DNA of 64,000 nucleotides from Nocardioidaceae bacterium (GTDB lineage Bacteria; Actinomycetota; Actinomycetes; Propionibacteriales; Nocardioidaceae): NCBI GenBank assembly GCA_025980475.1, contig JAICXL010000004.1:1-64000 (forward strand), given 5' to 3'. Every line of letters starts with the position of its first letter. Within the stretch, counting starts at the first letter, position 1. The translations under genes were made by a program, and so were the position numbers. The notes under the pieces were generated by a model, which saw only the letters and a program-made list of their open reading frames with translations, had not been told where the DNA came from and did no database searches. Shown piece after piece: positions 30,505 to 40,337 of the stretch.

Positions 30505-31170
30505 TCACCTGCCCAGCCCGGCCTCCCGGGCCCGGACGATCGCGGCCGACCGGTCCTCGACCTGCAGCTTGGCCAGGATCGCCGAGAGGTGGTTGCGCAC
30601 GGTCTTCTCCGACATGCCGAGCTCAGCGGCGATCGCCGAGTTGCGGCGGCCGGCGGCGAGCAGGTCGAGCACCTGGCGCTCCCGGTTGGTCAGCTCCGGG
30701 AAGGCGCCGCGCGCGAACTTCTCGCTGGTCTCCAGGAAGGTCCCGACGATCCGGCGGGCCACGGAGGGACCGAAGGAGGTCCCGCCGGCCGCAAGGGCCA
30801 GGATCGTGGACACCAGCTCGGTCGAGTCAGCGCCCTTGAGCAGGTAGCCACGCGCCCCGGCGCGCAGCGCGCCGTACACGCTCTCGTCGTCGTCGTGCAT
30901 GGTCAGCACCAGCACCGGCAGCTCGGGCTGCACCTCGAGGAGCGCGCCGGTCACCGCGATGCCGTCCATGTCCGGCATCCGCATGTCGGTGACGACCACG
31001 TCGGGCCCGGCTGACGCGACCAGCTCGAGCAGCTCGCTGCCCGATGCGGCCTGCCCGACCAGCGCCACGCGGGGCTCGTCGGCCAGGACGGCCGCCACGC
31101 CGTAGCGGTACATCGGGTGGTCGTCGGCGAGGACGACGCGCACCAGGTCGGGAGGAGCCGGCTCGGTCAT
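30505..31170 (-). CDS. NarL/FixJ-family response regulator
   Basis: 221 residues. Receiver domain (residues 10-125) with the acidic pair in LADDH, phospho-Asp62 in VVVTDMRMPDMDG, and Lys in YLLKGADS. LuxR-type helix-turn-helix at the C terminus (ELTNRERQVLDLLAAGRRNSAIAAELGMSEKTVRNHLSAILAKL). Starts in an ATGA overlap with the kinase stop; the pair is one operon. DNA targets unknown. Its stop is 12 bp from the -10 of the leuA leader, so some read-through into leuA is possible. Confidence 0.95.
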   Translation of the reverse strand: MTEPAPPDLVRVVLADDHPMYRYGVAAVLADEPRVALVGQAASGSELLELVASAGPDVVVTDMRMPDMDGIAVTGALLEVQPELPVLVLTMHDDDESVYGALRAGARGYLLKGADSTELVSTILALAAGGTSFGPSVARRIVGTFLETSEKFARGAFPELTNRERQVLDLLAAGRRNSAIAAELGMSEKTVRNHLSAILAKLQVEDRSAAIVRAREAGLGR

Positions 31171-33179
31171 CGCGCGCCCGTCGGCAGCACCGCGCGCACC
31201 CGAGTGCCGGCGCCGGGCGTCGCGTCGAGGTCGAGCACCCCGCCCACCGACTCGGCCCGCCGCCGCATGGAGGCCAGGCCGACACCGCCCGGGCGCGGCG
31301 CCGGAGTGCCGCAACCGTCGTCGACCACCTCAACGGTCAGTGCGTCAGCCGCACCGGCGAGCGTGACGCCGATCCGGGCCGCGCCGGAGTGGCGGACCGC
31401 ATTGCTCAACGCCTCCGCCGCAATCCGCTGGGCCGCGACCGCCACGTCGTCCGGCAGCCCGTCGCAGGGGCCGCCGTGGATGAAGGCGATGGCGTGGCCG
31501 GTCGCCGTGAGCGACTCGACCTGACCGCGCAGGGCGGCGACGAGGTCGACCCGCGACGGCCCGAGGTCGTCGATGATCCCGCGGACCTCCGTGACGAGGG
31601 CATCGACCTCGTGGCGCAGGACGGGCAGCATCTCGGCGACCCGCTCCGGCCGATCCAGGACCGATGCCTGTGCGGCCTCGAGGCCCAGGGCGATCCCGGA
31701 CAGCGACGGGCCCAGGCCGTCGTGCAGGTCTGCCCGCAGCCGGGAGCGCTCGGCCTCGCGCACGGCGAGGACGCGGCCCCGCGAGGCCGCGACCTGCTGG
31801 GTCATCATCCCCGCGTGCAAGGCCGCAGCCACCGGTCCGGACAGCACGTCGAGCAGCCGGCGATCGACCGTCCCGAAGCGGTCGCGCGTGCTGCGCGGCG
31901 CCACCCCGAGCCGGCCCACGTCGTCGCCACCGAACGCGAGCTCGACCAGGTGCAACCGGTGGTCGCCGTGCTGGCCCGCCTCGGCCAGCAGGGTGCCGTC
32001 GACCGCGGTGACGCAGACGTACGGCGACCGCAGGGCGTCGGCCACCCCGGTGAGCATCGACAACATGCCGGTTGCGTCCCCGGCCGCGCCGCTCATCCCC
32101 CGACCGACCCGCGCGAGCGCCCGGATCGGGTCCCGACGGTCGCCGTAGACCAGCCGGCCGACCCAGCGCTGCAGCCACCGGTGCAGCGGCACGACGACGA
32201 GCGCCACTGCCGCGGCGGCGAAGATGCTCGGCACCGTGCCGCGCGGCGTGAACGTGCTGATCAGCGCGACGACCGCGAAGTATCCCGCCACGGCGATCAG
32301 GGTGAGGGCGCCGTACAGCAACCCGCTGCGCAAGAAGGCCTTGATGTCGAACAGATCGTGGCGCACGATCCCGATGAGCAGCAGGACCGGCGTGACGGCC
32401 TGCACCGAGAAGGAGACCCAGGGCAGGTTGAGCGGCGCGGTGACCACGACCGGCACGACCATGGCCAGCAACCAGGCGAGCTGCTCCCGCTCGGGGCTCT
32501 GTGCTCGCCAGAGCCGACGAAGCGTGTGGCCCCAGATGACCAGGCCCAGCAGCAGCGCGACCAGCGCACCGGCAACGGCCAGACCGCCGAGGAGCGGCTG
32601 GAACCGGCCCTGCGACAGGGGGTTGACGCCGAGGTGGTGGCCCGGCACGGCAGCGTCGTAGGACTGGTCCAGCAGGGCCAGGCCGACGCCGAGCAGGACG
32701 GTGGGGACGACGACGGCAACCGCCAACCGGTGCGCGGAGCGCGAGGAGGTCCGCCCGGTCGGGTAGAGCAGCGGCAGCAGGGTGACCCCGGCGATGAGGC
32801 CGACGGCCCAGGTCCAGGATCCCAGCCAGGCGGCGGCCCCCCGGCCGGGGAGGGACAGCGGGTACGACGCCAGCGCCCACCCCTCGCCCAGCACGGCGAG
32901 CCCGTTGCACCAGGCGACACCGAGCACGAGCCAGCCGACCCTGTTCACCGGCCGGAGCCGGGTCAGCACCGCCGCCAGCAAGCCGAGCGTGACGCCGTTG
33001 ACGGCGTTGTTGAGCACGTTGTCGTGCAGCAGTCCGTCGGCTGAACGGCCACCGGGTCCGAGAGCGAGCACCAGAGCGAGGACCGATGCCGCTGCGCAGG
33101 CGGCCCCGATCAGTGGGCCGACCACCGATCCGTCGAGGGAGCGGCCGACGAGGCGGTGTCGCCGGCGGACGTCATGCAT
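31167..33179 (-). CDS. NarL-type sensor histidine kinase, multi-pass membrane
   Basis: 670 residues. The N-terminal half is a membrane sensor with about nine to ten helices (residues ~20-330). A GAF-like region follows (ADALRSPYVCVTAVDGTLLAEAG...), then a HisKA_3 dimerisation helix with the phospho-His near residue 480 (EAERSRLRADLHDGLGPSLSGIALGLEAA). The ATPase domain has AEALSNAVRHSG, VVDDGCGTP and GVGLASMRRRAESVGG. ATG 33179 is chosen before the first membrane segment. Coupled to the response regulator by ATGA. Signal unknown. Confidence 0.93.
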   Translation of the reverse strand: MHDVRRRHRLVGRSLDGSVVGPLIGAACAAASVLALVLALGPGGRSADGLLHDNVLNNAVNGVTLGLLAAVLTRLRPVNRVGWLVLGVAWCNGLAVLGEGWALASYPLSLPGRGAAAWLGSWTWAVGLIAGVTLLPLLYPTGRTSSRSAHRLAVAVVVPTVLLGVGLALLDQSYDAAVPGHHLGVNPLSQGRFQPLLGGLAVAGALVALLLGLVIWGHTLRRLWRAQSPEREQLAWLLAMVVPVVVTAPLNLPWVSFSVQAVTPVLLLIGIVRHDLFDIKAFLRSGLLYGALTLIAVAGYFAVVALISTFTPRGTVPSIFAAAAVALVVVPLHRWLQRWVGRLVYGDRRDPIRALARVGRGMSGAAGDATGMLSMLTGVADALRSPYVCVTAVDGTLLAEAGQHGDHRLHLVELAFGGDDVGRLGVAPRSTRDRFGTVDRRLLDVLSGPVAAALHAGMMTQQVAASRGRVLAVREAERSRLRADLHDGLGPSLSGIALGLEAAQASVLDRPERVAEMLPVLRHEVDALVTEVRGIIDDLGPSRVDLVAALRGQVESLTATGHAIAFIHGGPCDGLPDDVAVAAQRIAAEALSNAVRHSGAARIGVTLAGAADALTVEVVDDGCGTPAPRPGGVGLASMRRRAESVGGVLDLDATPGAGTRVRAVLPTGAR

Positions 33180-33347
33180 GCCGACATTGTGTTCCAGCAC
33201 AGGATCCGGCGACAGGCTTTCGGACGTCGCGGGACCGGGAGGTCCTCCCGGGCGGCCCGGGACAACCGCCCCTGCCCGCGGTCCGGTGTCGGGCGGCACG
33301 CTCCCTGTCAACCGCGGCACCCGGCCGCCCGACCCGAGGAGCTCCTC

Positions 33348-33575
33348 ATGCGTCAGCTCGACCACCACCCCCTGCGGACCCTGGGCGGACTGCTCGCCCT
33401 GGCATTCGTGCTGTTCTCCCTCAGTGGCATCCCGACGGTCAAGGACGCCACCTCCGGCGGCTGGCTCGTCGTCGGTGACATCTGCTGGTTCGGCTTCCTG
33501 CTCACCGCCCTGGCGTTCCTCGTCGCAGGCGTGGTCCTGCTGGTCCGCCGGCTCGGTCACCGGCGGACCGCATGA
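33348..33575 (+). CDS. Small two-helix membrane protein
   Basis: 75 residues with two hydrophobic helices (LGGLLALAFVLFSLSGI and ICWFGFLLTALAFLVAGVVLLV) joined by a short polar loop, and a basic tail RRLGHRRTA. GAGGAG lies 6 nt before ATG 33348. No family recognised. It is divergent from the two-component pair across 168 bp, where I find no clear operator; the start region contains the palindrome GAGGAGCTCCTC. It could be a regulon member, but that is a guess. Confidence 0.7.
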   Translation: MRQLDHHPLRTLGGLLALAFVLFSLSGIPTVKDATSGGWLVVGDICWFGFLLTALAFLVAGVVLLVRRLGHRRTA

Positions 33576-33624
33576 GGCGACTGGCGCTGCGGCCTCAGCC
33601 GACGTCATCCGGACCCCCGACCGG

Positions 33625-33630
33625 TCTAAT
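33625..33630 (+). promoter_or_regulatory. Predicted -10 box of the flavodoxin-like gene (leaderless)
   Basis: TCTAAT, five of six matches to TATAAT, then GGGGGC and ATG 33637. The G-run could also act as a weak ribosome site. Confidence 0.45.
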
Positions 33631-33636
33631 GGGGGC

Positions 33637-34143
33637 ATGGCCCGGCTCCTGGTGATCCACCACTCTCCCACCCGCGGCGTCGCCTCGCTGACCGAGGCGG
33701 CGCTCGCGGGCACCCGCGACGAGTCGGTCGAGGGAGTCGAGGTGGTCGAGTGCCGCGCCCTCGACTTCGCCACCGGTGCGGCCTCCCACGAGGACCTGCT
33801 GGCGGCCGACGGCTACCTCCTCGGGACGACGGCGAATTTCGGCTACATGTCCGGTGCGATGAAGCACGTCTTCGACTCGACGTTCCTCCAGGTCGGCGGC
33901 GCGCTCGACGCTTGCGGTGGCGGCGCGGCGTCCGAGGGCGCCACCCGAGGACGACCGTTCGGCCTCTACGTGCACGGCCGCTACGACACCACCGGCGCCG
34001 TGCGATCGGTGCTGTCGATCGTCGGGGCGCTCGGCTGGAAGCAGGGCTTCGACGTGCTCGAGGTGATGGGCGACGTCACCGAGGGGGACCGCGAGCGCGC
34101 CTACGAGCTGGGAGGCACGATCGCTGCGCTCGTCGCCGGTTGA
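33637..34143 (+). CDS. Flavodoxin-like / NADPH-dependent FMN reductase family protein
   Basis: 168 residues of the flavodoxin fold. The first strand and loop VIHHSPTRGVASLTEAAL is where FMN phosphate binds (S-x-T-R-G instead of the usual S-x-T-G-x-T). ADGYLLGTTANFGYMSGAMKHVFDST is the typical FMN-binding segment, and GRPFGLYVHGRYDTTGAVRS follows. Probably a flavin-dependent oxidoreductase; electron donor and target unknown. Confidence 0.82.
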   Translation: MARLLVIHHSPTRGVASLTEAALAGTRDESVEGVEVVECRALDFATGAASHEDLLAADGYLLGTTANFGYMSGAMKHVFDSTFLQVGGALDACGGGAASEGATRGRPFGLYVHGRYDTTGAVRSVLSIVGALGWKQGFDVLEVMGDVTEGDRERAYELGGTIAALVAG

Positions 34144-34154
34144 GGCCTCGGCGG

Positions 34155-34160
34155 TAGCAT
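34155..34160 (+). promoter_or_regulatory. Predicted -10 box of the lipoprotein gene at 34195
   Basis: TAGCAT, giving a transcription start near 34167 and a ~28-nt leader with GGGGG 5 nt before GTG 34195. No -35 is evident. Confidence 0.35.
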
Positions 34161-34194
34161 CGCCTGCGATGTCGGCAGATCGAGCGGGGGCCCG

Positions 34195-35055
34195 GTGACG
34201 GCACGGACGACCCTCGCGGGCGCCGTCTCCGTCTGCCTGACCGTGCTCGCCGTCACCATCGGCTGCACGACGAGCACGCCGCAGGCCAGCAGCAGCACGC
34301 GTCCGCCCGCCACGAAGGCGCCGTCGTCGAGCCAGCCCACGGCGTCGCCACCGCCGGCAGCTCCCGGGGTCGGCTCGTGCCACCGGCTCTCGCTGCAGGC
34401 TGCCACGGCCCCCACCGACAGTCGGCCCGCGGTGCCCTGCGGAAGCAGCCACACGACGGTCACCGTCCGAGTCGGGCACTTCGACCCGGTGCGCGACGGG
34501 CACCTGCTCAGCGTCGACTCGCGGTCGGTGCAACGGCAGATCGCCGCTCGGTGCCCGACCGGGCCCAGCGGCTACCTCGGCGGCACCCTCGCCGACCGAC
34601 GGCTCTCTCGGTTCGCCGTCGTCTGGTTCAGCCCGACCGTCGAACAGGGGCAGGCCGGGGCCACCTGGTTCCGCTGCGACCTGCTGGCGCTGGCCGGGAC
34701 CGGACCAGGTCAGGGCCTCGCCGTGCTGCCCGCGCACCTGCACGGGATCCTCGACCGTCCGCACGCCCTCGACCGGTTCGGGACCTGCGGCTCCGCTGCC
34801 CCTGACTCCCCGCACTTCGACCGGGTCATCTGCGCACGCAGGCACACCTGGCGGGCCGTGAGCGTGATCCCGCTCGCGCCGCACGCACGCTTCCACGAAC
34901 GCCCTGCCGGCGCCGCGGCCGACGGTCGCTGCAAGCAGGTCGCGGCGGCTGCGGCCGGAGGTGCGCTCAGGTACACGTGGGCGTTCGAGTGGCCGACCTT
35001 GCAGCAGTGGCGGGCCGGCCAGCGCTACGGCTTCTGCTGGCTGCCCACGCACTGA
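34195..35055 (+). CDS. Lipoprotein, septum-formation-domain-like
   Basis: 286 residues. Signal peptide with lipobox VTIGCTT, a Ser/Thr/Pro-rich linker, then a cysteine-rich part: GSCHRLSL...VPCGSSHTTVTVRVGHF, later ATWFRCDLLAL, FGTCGS...VICARRHTWRAVSV, GRCKQV and GFCWLPTH. The repeated C-x3-H pattern followed by a hydrophobic strand matches the septum-formation (Septum_form, DUF4190-partner) family of Actinobacteria; the match is by eye. Ends 2 bp from the convergent hisF stop. Confidence 0.68.
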   Translation: MTARTTLAGAVSVCLTVLAVTIGCTTSTPQASSSTRPPATKAPSSSQPTASPPPAAPGVGSCHRLSLQAATAPTDSRPAVPCGSSHTTVTVRVGHFDPVRDGHLLSVDSRSVQRQIAARCPTGPSGYLGGTLADRRLSRFAVVWFSPTVEQGQAGATWFRCDLLALAGTGPGQGLAVLPAHLHGILDRPHALDRFGTCGSAAPDSPHFDRVICARRHTWRAVSVIPLAPHARFHERPAGAAADGRCKQVAAAAAGGALRYTWAFEWPTLQQWRAGQRYGFCWLPTH

Positions 35056-35057
35056 CG

Positions 35058-35822
35058 TCAGCGCCTGACCGGGTGCCCCGCGACGGCCAGCGCCTCCTTG
35101 ACCTCGCCGATGCGCAGCGCCCCGAAGTGGAATACCGTCGCGGCCAGCACCGCGTCGGCGCCGGCGGCGACGGCGGGCGGGAAGTGCTCGACCCGGCCGG
35201 CGCCGCCGCTGGCCACGACCGGCACCGAGACCTCGCGCCGCACCATCCGGATCAGGTCGAGGTCGAAGCCGTCGGTGGTGCCGTCTGCGTCCATCGAGTT
35301 CAGCAGGACCTCCCCCGCGCCAAGCGTGGCGCCCCGCGCCGCCCACTCAACGGCGTCGAGCCCAGCGGCCCTGCGGCCACCGTGAGTGGTCACCTCGAAG
35401 CCCGAGTCGTACGACGTTCCCCGCCGTGCGTCGACCGACAGCACCAGCACCTGGCTGCCGAACCGGTCGGCGATCTCGGCGACCAGCTCGGGCCGCTGGA
35501 TCGCGGCGGTGTTCACGGCCACCTTGTCCGCCCCGGCCCGCAGCAGCCGGTCGACGTCGGCCACCGAGCCGACCCCGCCGCCGACCGTGAGCGGGATGAA
35601 GACCTGCTCTGCGGTCGCGGAGACGACCTCCAGCGTGGTCGCCCTCCCCTCGTGCGACGCCGAGATGTCCAGGAAGGTGAGCTCGTCGGCGCCCTGGTGG
35701 TCGTAGGCACGGGCCAGCTCCACCGGGTCCCCGGCGTCGCGGAGCTCGGTGAAGTTGACGCCCTTGACCACCCGGCCGGCGTCGACGTCCAGGCAGGGGA
35801 TCACCCGAACAGCGACGCTCAC
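35058..35822 (-). CDS. hisF: Imidazole glycerol phosphate synthase, cyclase subunit
   Basis: With HisH converts PRFAR to IGP and AICAR. 254-residue beta/alpha barrel: [18 protein letters not shown] (catalytic Asp), [23 protein letters not shown], the second Asp in [15 protein letters not shown], and [11 protein letters not shown] 35822 overlaps the priA stop as GTGA. Last gene of the his operon; its stop is 2 bp from a convergent gene, leaving no room for a terminator. Confidence 0.96.
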   Translation of the reverse strand: MSVAVRVIPCLDVDAGRVVKGVNFTELRDAGDPVELARAYDHQGADELTFLDISASHEGRATTLEVVSATAEQVFIPLTVGGGVGSVADVDRLLRAGADKVAVNTAAIQRPELVAEIADRFGSQVLVLSVDARRGTSYDSGFEVTTHGGRRAAGLDAVEWAARGATLGAGEVLLNSMDADGTTDGFDLDLIRMVRREVSVPVVASGGAGRVEHFPPAVAAGADAVLAATVFHFGALRIGEVKEALAVAGHPVRR

Positions 35823-36559
35823 CGCGGCCGTCCGGGCCAGGTGAGGTCGAGCGCGGCCTCGAGCGTGAACCGGCCCTCGTAGAGCGCGGTGCCGATGATG
35901 GCGCCTTCGACGCCGTGCTCGACCAGGCCGGTCAGCGCCTCGAGGTCGGCCAGCTCGGTGATCCCGCCCGAGGCGACCACCGGCCGTTCGGTGGCGGCGC
36001 AGACGCTGCGGAGGAGGTCGAGGTTCGGGCCCTGCAACATGCCGTCCTTGTTGACGTCGGTGACGACGTAGCGGGCACATCCCTCGGCGTCGAGCCGGGC
36101 GAGCACCTTGAAGAGGTCACCACCGTCGCGGGTCCACCCACGGGCGGCGAGGGTGCGGCCGCGCACGTCGAGTCCGACGGCGATCCGGTCACCGTGCTCC
36201 GCGATCGCCTGCGCGCACCAGGCCGGCTGCTCCAGCGCCGCGGTGCCCATGTTGACCCGTCGACAGCCGGTGTCGAGGGCGGCCTTGAGCGACTCGTCGT
36301 CGCGGATGCCGCCGCTCAGCTCGACCTGGATGTCGAGCCGGTCGACGATCCCGGCCAGCAGCCGGCGGTTGTCACCGCGGCCGAACGCGGCGTCCAGGTC
36401 GACCAGGTGCAGCCACTCCGCACCGGCCTCCTGCCAGCGCAGGGCAGCCTCGACCGGGTCGCCGAACCGCTTCGCCGAGCCGGCGACACCCTGCACCAGC
36501 TGGACGGCCTGGCCCCCCGCCACGTCCACGGCGGGGAGCAGCTCCAGGTGGTCGCTCAT
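35819..36559 (-). CDS. priA: Bifunctional HisA/TrpF isomerase (PriA)
   Basis: Isomerises ProFAR in histidine synthesis and, in Actinobacteria, also phosphoribosylanthranilate in tryptophan synthesis. 246 residues, barrel with [43 protein letters not shown], and the PriA-specific active-site stretch [14 protein letters not shown] (Arg and Trp of the switching loop), then [14 protein letters not shown]. No trpF lies beside trpC, trpB and trpA in this window, which fits the dual role. Overlaps hisF by GTGA. Confidence 0.93.
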   Translation of the reverse strand: MSDHLELLPAVDVAGGQAVQLVQGVAGSAKRFGDPVEAALRWQEAGAEWLHLVDLDAAFGRGDNRRLLAGIVDRLDIQVELSGGIRDDESLKAALDTGCRRVNMGTAALEQPAWCAQAIAEHGDRIAVGLDVRGRTLAARGWTRDGGDLFKVLARLDAEGCARYVVTDVNKDGMLQGPNLDLLRSVCAATERPVVASGGITELADLEALTGLVEHGVEGAIIGTALYEGRFTLEAALDLTWPGRPR

Positions 36560-36566
36560 GGTCTCC

Positions 36567-37211
36567 TCACAGGGTCTCCACCCAGTTGCGCAGCAACCGG
36601 GCGCCGGCGTCGCCGGACTTCTCCGGGTGGAACTGGGTCGCCCACAGCGGTCCGTTCTCGACAGCGGCGACGAACCGGTCCCCGCCGTGCTCGGCCACGG
36701 TCACCAACGGAGGCCTGGTCCGGCCGTCGGCACCGAGCGCGGCCAGCTCCGTCCAGTCGCGCACCCCGTAGGAGTGCACGAAGTAGAATCGCTCGGACTC
36801 GACGTCCGCGAACATCTGCGAGCCCGGGGGGACATCGACGGTGTTCCACCCCATGTGCGGCACGACGTCCGCCCGGATGCGCTCGACGACACCGGGCCAC
36901 TCCCCACAGCCCGCGCTGGCCACCCCGTGCTCCACGCCCCGGGCGAAGAGCACCTGCATGCCGACGCAGATGCCGAGGACCGGCCGGCCGCCGGCCAGCC
37001 GGCGCCCGACGAGTTCAGGAACCCGGGTGGCCACCAGGCCGGCCATGCAGGCAGCGAACGCACCGACGCCGGGGACCACCAGGCCGGCGGCCTCGCGGGC
37101 GACGTCCGGGTCGGTGGTCAGCTCGACCTCCGCGCCTGCGCGCTCGACGGCCCGGACCACCGACCGGAGGTTCCCCGAGCCGTAGTCGAGGACGGCAACC
37201 CGTCTGGTCAC
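36567..37211 (-). CDS. hisH: Imidazole glycerol phosphate synthase, glutaminase subunit
   Basis: Class I glutamine amidotransferase feeding ammonia to HisF. 214 residues: [14 protein letters not shown], oxyanion PGVGAF, nucleophile Cys in [10 protein letters not shown], and His-Glu in [12 protein letters not shown] 37211 ([10 protein letters not shown]) is the conserved family start; the frame opens further upstream but is hisB shadow. Gaps of 7 bp to both neighbours. Confidence 0.96.
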   Translation of the reverse strand: MTRRVAVLDYGSGNLRSVVRAVERAGAEVELTTDPDVAREAAGLVVPGVGAFAACMAGLVATRVPELVGRRLAGGRPVLGICVGMQVLFARGVEHGVASAGCGEWPGVVERIRADVVPHMGWNTVDVPPGSQMFADVESERFYFVHSYGVRDWTELAALGADGRTRPPLVTVAEHGGDRFVAAVENGPLWATQFHPEKSGDAGARLLRNWVETL

Positions 37212-37218
37212 TCGGCGC

Positions 37219-37827
37219 TCACAGGCTGCCCTTGGTCGAGGGCACCCCGGTCTCCCGCGGGTCGAGGGTGACGGCGTCGCGGAAGGCACGTGCGAATGCC
37301 TTGAACTGAGCCTCCACCAGATGGTGCGGGTCCCGGCCCGACAGCACCCTGACGTGCAGCGCCAGCTGGGCGTGGAAGGCCAGCGTCTCGAAGACGTGCC
37401 GGGTGAGCGAGCCGGCGTAGAACGGCGCGGCGCCGCCGATGAGCGCATACGCCTGCCCGTCGGGCTCGCCGGTGTGCACGCAGTAGGGCCGACCGGAGAC
37501 GTCGACGACTGCCTGGACCAGCGCCTCGTCCAGCGGGACGGTCACGTCCCCGAAGCGTCGTACCCCGGTCTTGTCGCCGAGCGCCTCCCGGATCGCCTCG
37601 CCGAGCACGATCGCCGTGTCCTCGACGGTGTGGTGGCCGTCGACCGCGAGGTCACCCTCGGCCTCGACGACCAGGTCGACCAGCGCGTGCCGGCCGAAGG
37701 AGCCCAGCATGTGGTCGTAGAAGCCGATCCCGGTCGACACCGTCGCCCGGCCGGTGCCGTCGAGATCGAGCTCGACGTGCACCTTGGACTCCCGGGTGAC
37801 CCGGTCGATCGTGCTGGTCCGGTTCAT
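37219..37827 (-). CDS. hisB: Imidazoleglycerol-phosphate dehydratase
   Basis: Mn-dependent dehydratase making imidazole acetol phosphate. 202 residues, monofunctional (no phosphatase domain). Metal motifs [37 protein letters not shown] and [19 protein letters not shown] 37827 overlaps the hisC stop as ATGA. Confidence 0.97.
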   Translation of the reverse strand: MNRTSTIDRVTRESKVHVELDLDGTGRATVSTGIGFYDHMLGSFGRHALVDLVVEAEGDLAVDGHHTVEDTAIVLGEAIREALGDKTGVRRFGDVTVPLDEALVQAVVDVSGRPYCVHTGEPDGQAYALIGGAAPFYAGSLTRHVFETLAFHAQLALHVRVLSGRDPHHLVEAQFKAFARAFRDAVTLDPRETGVPSTKGSL

Positions 37828-38924
37828 CGTGTCTCCTCCAGTAGTGCTCGCCGGAATGCTGCCATCTCCCCGGGCGTCCCCACCGAGACCCGCAACCAGC
37901 CGTCCGGGCCGGTCTCGCGGATCAGCACCCCGCGACGGAGCAGTCCCTGCCAGATCGCGTGCCTGTCGGGGAACCGGCCGAAGAGCACGAAGTTGGCGTC
38001 GCTGTCGGCGACCTCGAAGGCCTGCTCGCGCAGCCAGGTCACCAGCCGGTCACGCTCCTGCCGGAGGTCGTCGACCCGGGCCAGCAGCTCGTCCGCGTGC
38101 CGGAGCGCGACACCGGCGACCGCCTGGGTGACCGCCGAGAGGTGGTAGGGCAACCGCACCACCCGTACGGCGTCGCAGATCTCCGGCGCCGCGGCCAGGT
38201 AGCCCACGCGCGCGCCGGCGAGGGCGAAGGCCTTGCTCATCGTGCGCGTGACCACCAGGTTGCGGTGCGTCGCGAGCAGCTCCAGTGCCGACGGTGTGCC
38301 GGTGCGTCGGAACTCGGCGTAGGCCTCGTCGATCACCACGACCGCATCGGGCACCAGCGCGCAGAGGGTGCCGATGGCCTCGTGGGGCAGGGCGGTTCCG
38401 GTCGGGTTGTTGGGCGAGGGCAGGAGTACGACGCTGGGCCGGTGCTGGTCGAGCAGGTCGCGGGCATGGTCGAGGTCGAACCCGAAGTCGTCACGACGCC
38501 GGCCCGCAACCCAGCTGGTCATCGCGTCTCGGGCGTACTCCGGATACATCGAGTAGGTCGGCGCGAACGAGACCGCAGTCCGCCCGGGGCCGCCGAAGGC
38601 CTGCAACAGCTGGAGCATCACCTCGTTGGACCCGTTCGCCGCCCACAGCTGGTCGGCGGCCAGCACGACGCCCGACTCCCGCGCGAGGTAGTCGGCAAGC
38701 GCCTTGCGCAGCTCGGTGGACTCCCTGTCCGGGTAGCGGTTGAGCCCCGCGGCGACCTCCTGGACCGCGGTCGCGATGTCGGCGACCACCCGGGGGGGCG
38801 GCCCGTAGGGGTTCTCGTTCACGTTCAGCGCCACGGCCACGTCGAGCTGCGGCGCCCCATAGGGTGCGATGTCGCGGAGCTCGTCACGCAGCGGCGGCCA
38901 GCCGGCGCTCGGCGGAGGGCTCAT
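37824..38924 (-). CDS. hisC: Histidinol-phosphate aminotransferase
   Basis: PLP class II aminotransferase, 366 residues. [31 protein letters not shown] (phosphate region), [24 protein letters not shown], the Schiff-base Lys in [17 protein letters not shown], and a C-terminal [24 protein letters not shown] overlaps on both sides (hisD, hisB). Confidence 0.97.
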   Translation of the reverse strand: MSPPPSAGWPPLRDELRDIAPYGAPQLDVAVALNVNENPYGPPPRVVADIATAVQEVAAGLNRYPDRESTELRKALADYLARESGVVLAADQLWAANGSNEVMLQLLQAFGGPGRTAVSFAPTYSMYPEYARDAMTSWVAGRRRDDFGFDLDHARDLLDQHRPSVVLLPSPNNPTGTALPHEAIGTLCALVPDAVVVIDEAYAEFRRTGTPSALELLATHRNLVVTRTMSKAFALAGARVGYLAAAPEICDAVRVVRLPYHLSAVTQAVAGVALRHADELLARVDDLRQERDRLVTWLREQAFEVADSDANFVLFGRFPDRHAIWQGLLRRGVLIRETGPDGWLRVSVGTPGEMAAFRRALLEETR

Positions 38925-40255
38925 CCGAACCGGACCCGGACCGCGGCCCCGTGTCCGGGCAGGTCCTCGGCCTCGGCGAGCTCGACCACGTGGCCGGCGA
39001 CCTCCTCCAGCGCCTCACGGGAGTAGTCCACGACGTGCACGGCGCGCAGGAACGAGCGCACCGACAGCCCCGACGAGTGGCAGGCACAGCCGGCTGTTGG
39101 CAGGACATGGTTGGAGCCGGCGCAGTAGTCACCCAGCGACACCGGGGCGAAGGGACCCACGAACACGGCCCCCGCGTTGCGGACCCGCGCGGCAACGGCG
39201 GTCGCGTCGACAGTCTGCACCTCGAGGTGCTCGGCCGCGTAGGCGTTGACGACGGCCAGGCCCTGCTCGACGTCGTCGACCAGGACGATGCCGGACTGGT
39301 CACCGCAGAGGGCAGCGCGGATCCGCTCGACGTGCTTGGTGGCCGCAAGCTGTGGCTCCAGCTCCGCCTCGACCCGGTCGGCCAGGTCGACGGAGTCGGT
39401 CACCAGCACGGAGGCGGCCATCGGGTCGTGCTCCGCCTGGCTGATCAGGTCGGCTGCGACGTAGGCGGCATCGGCGGTCGCGTCGGCGAGGACCGCGATC
39501 TCCGTGGGCCCGGCCTCGGAGTCGATCCCGACGACACCCTTGAGCAGCCGCTTCGCCGACACGGTGTAGATGTTGCCGGGTCCGGTCACGAGGTCGACCC
39601 GCCGGCAGGGACCGGCGCCGTAGGCGAACATCGCGATCGCCTGCGCACCCCCGACCGCATAGACCTCCGTGACACCCAGCAGCGCGCACGCCGCCAGGAT
39701 CGTGGGGTGCGGCAGGCCGGCTCCGAAGCGGTCGAACGGAGCGCGCTGCGGCGAGCTGGCCAGGGCGATCGAGGGCACCCCGGCCACCTGGGCAGGCACC
39801 ACGTTCATCACCACGCTGGAGACCAGGGGTGCCACGCCTCCGGGCACGTAGAGGCCGACGCGGCCGACCGGCACCATCCGCTGCGTCACCCGCGCCCCAC
39901 GCCCGAGGTCGGTGACGATGTCGAGCTCCAGCTCGGCCTGGCAGGTCTCGCGCAGCCGCCGGATCGACTCCTCCAGGCCGGCGCGGACGTCCAGGTCGAG
40001 CGTTTCCAGCGCCTTGGCGAGCGCCTCGGCGGGTACGACGATGTCGTCCTGCTCCACCCCGTCGAACTCCCGCGCGAAGCCGCGGATCGCTTCGACCCCG
40101 CGATCACGCACTGCCTCGCAGATCGGTCGGACCACCTGCACCGCCGCGTCGACGTCGAAGTCCGCACGCGGCACCACGGTCCGGTAGTCGGGCTCGTCCA
40201 CCACGCCCCGGAGGTCGATCCGGCGCATCCGCGCGCTTGAGCCTGTCGGGACCAT
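38921..40255 (-). CDS. hisD: Histidinol dehydrogenase
   Basis: Zn enzyme doing the last two NAD-linked oxidations to histidine. 444 residues. [62 protein letters not shown], catalytic EHLEVQT and GSNHVLPT. First gene of hisD-C-B-H-priA-F. ATG 40255 lies 6 nt after TAGACT (leaderless); the family-typical MRRIDLRG could instead start at ATG 40228, but neither has a ribosome site. Confidence 0.96.
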   Translation of the reverse strand: MVPTGSSARMRRIDLRGVVDEPDYRTVVPRADFDVDAAVQVVRPICEAVRDRGVEAIRGFAREFDGVEQDDIVVPAEALAKALETLDLDVRAGLEESIRRLRETCQAELELDIVTDLGRGARVTQRMVPVGRVGLYVPGGVAPLVSSVVMNVVPAQVAGVPSIALASSPQRAPFDRFGAGLPHPTILAACALLGVTEVYAVGGAQAIAMFAYGAGPCRRVDLVTGPGNIYTVSAKRLLKGVVGIDSEAGPTEIAVLADATADAAYVAADLISQAEHDPMAASVLVTDSVDLADRVEAELEPQLAATKHVERIRAALCGDQSGIVLVDDVEQGLAVVNAYAAEHLEVQTVDATAVAARVRNAGAVFVGPFAPVSLGDYCAGSNHVLPTAGCACHSSGLSVRSFLRAVHVVDYSREALEEVAGHVVELAEAEDLPGHGAAVRVRFG

Positions 40256-40261
40256 GTGGCC

Positions 40262-40267
40262 AGTCTA
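40262..40267 (-). promoter_or_regulatory. Predicted -10 box of the his operon (leaderless)
   Basis: TAGACT on the minus strand, then GGCCAC and ATG 40255. It stands back to back with the LON-domain gene promoter in an 82-bp divergent gap. No leader peptide with His codons fits in this space, so histidine attenuation as in enterobacteria is absent. Confidence 0.45.
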
Positions 40268-40324
40268 GGGTGACGCGCGTCGCCGCCCCGGCCGCATTTC
40301 AGGCGGCGGGACACGACCGACGGC

Positions 40325-40330
40325 TAGGTT
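40325..40330 (+). promoter_or_regulatory. Predicted -10 box of the LON-domain gene (leaderless)
   Basis: TAGGTT, then GAGGCAC and GTG 40338. The GAGG is only 3 nt from the start codon, too near for a normal ribosome site, which favours a leaderless mRNA. Confidence 0.42.
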
Positions 40331-40337
40331 GAGGCAC

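Noticed and set aside
33180..33347. Operator for the two-component pair in the divergent gap
   Set aside because: No clear inverted or direct repeat apart from the short GAGGAGCTCCTC at the ribosome site, which is probably incidental.
40256..40337. Search for a histidine leader peptide before hisD
   Set aside because: The 82-bp gap holds two back-to-back -10 boxes and no frame with clustered His codons.
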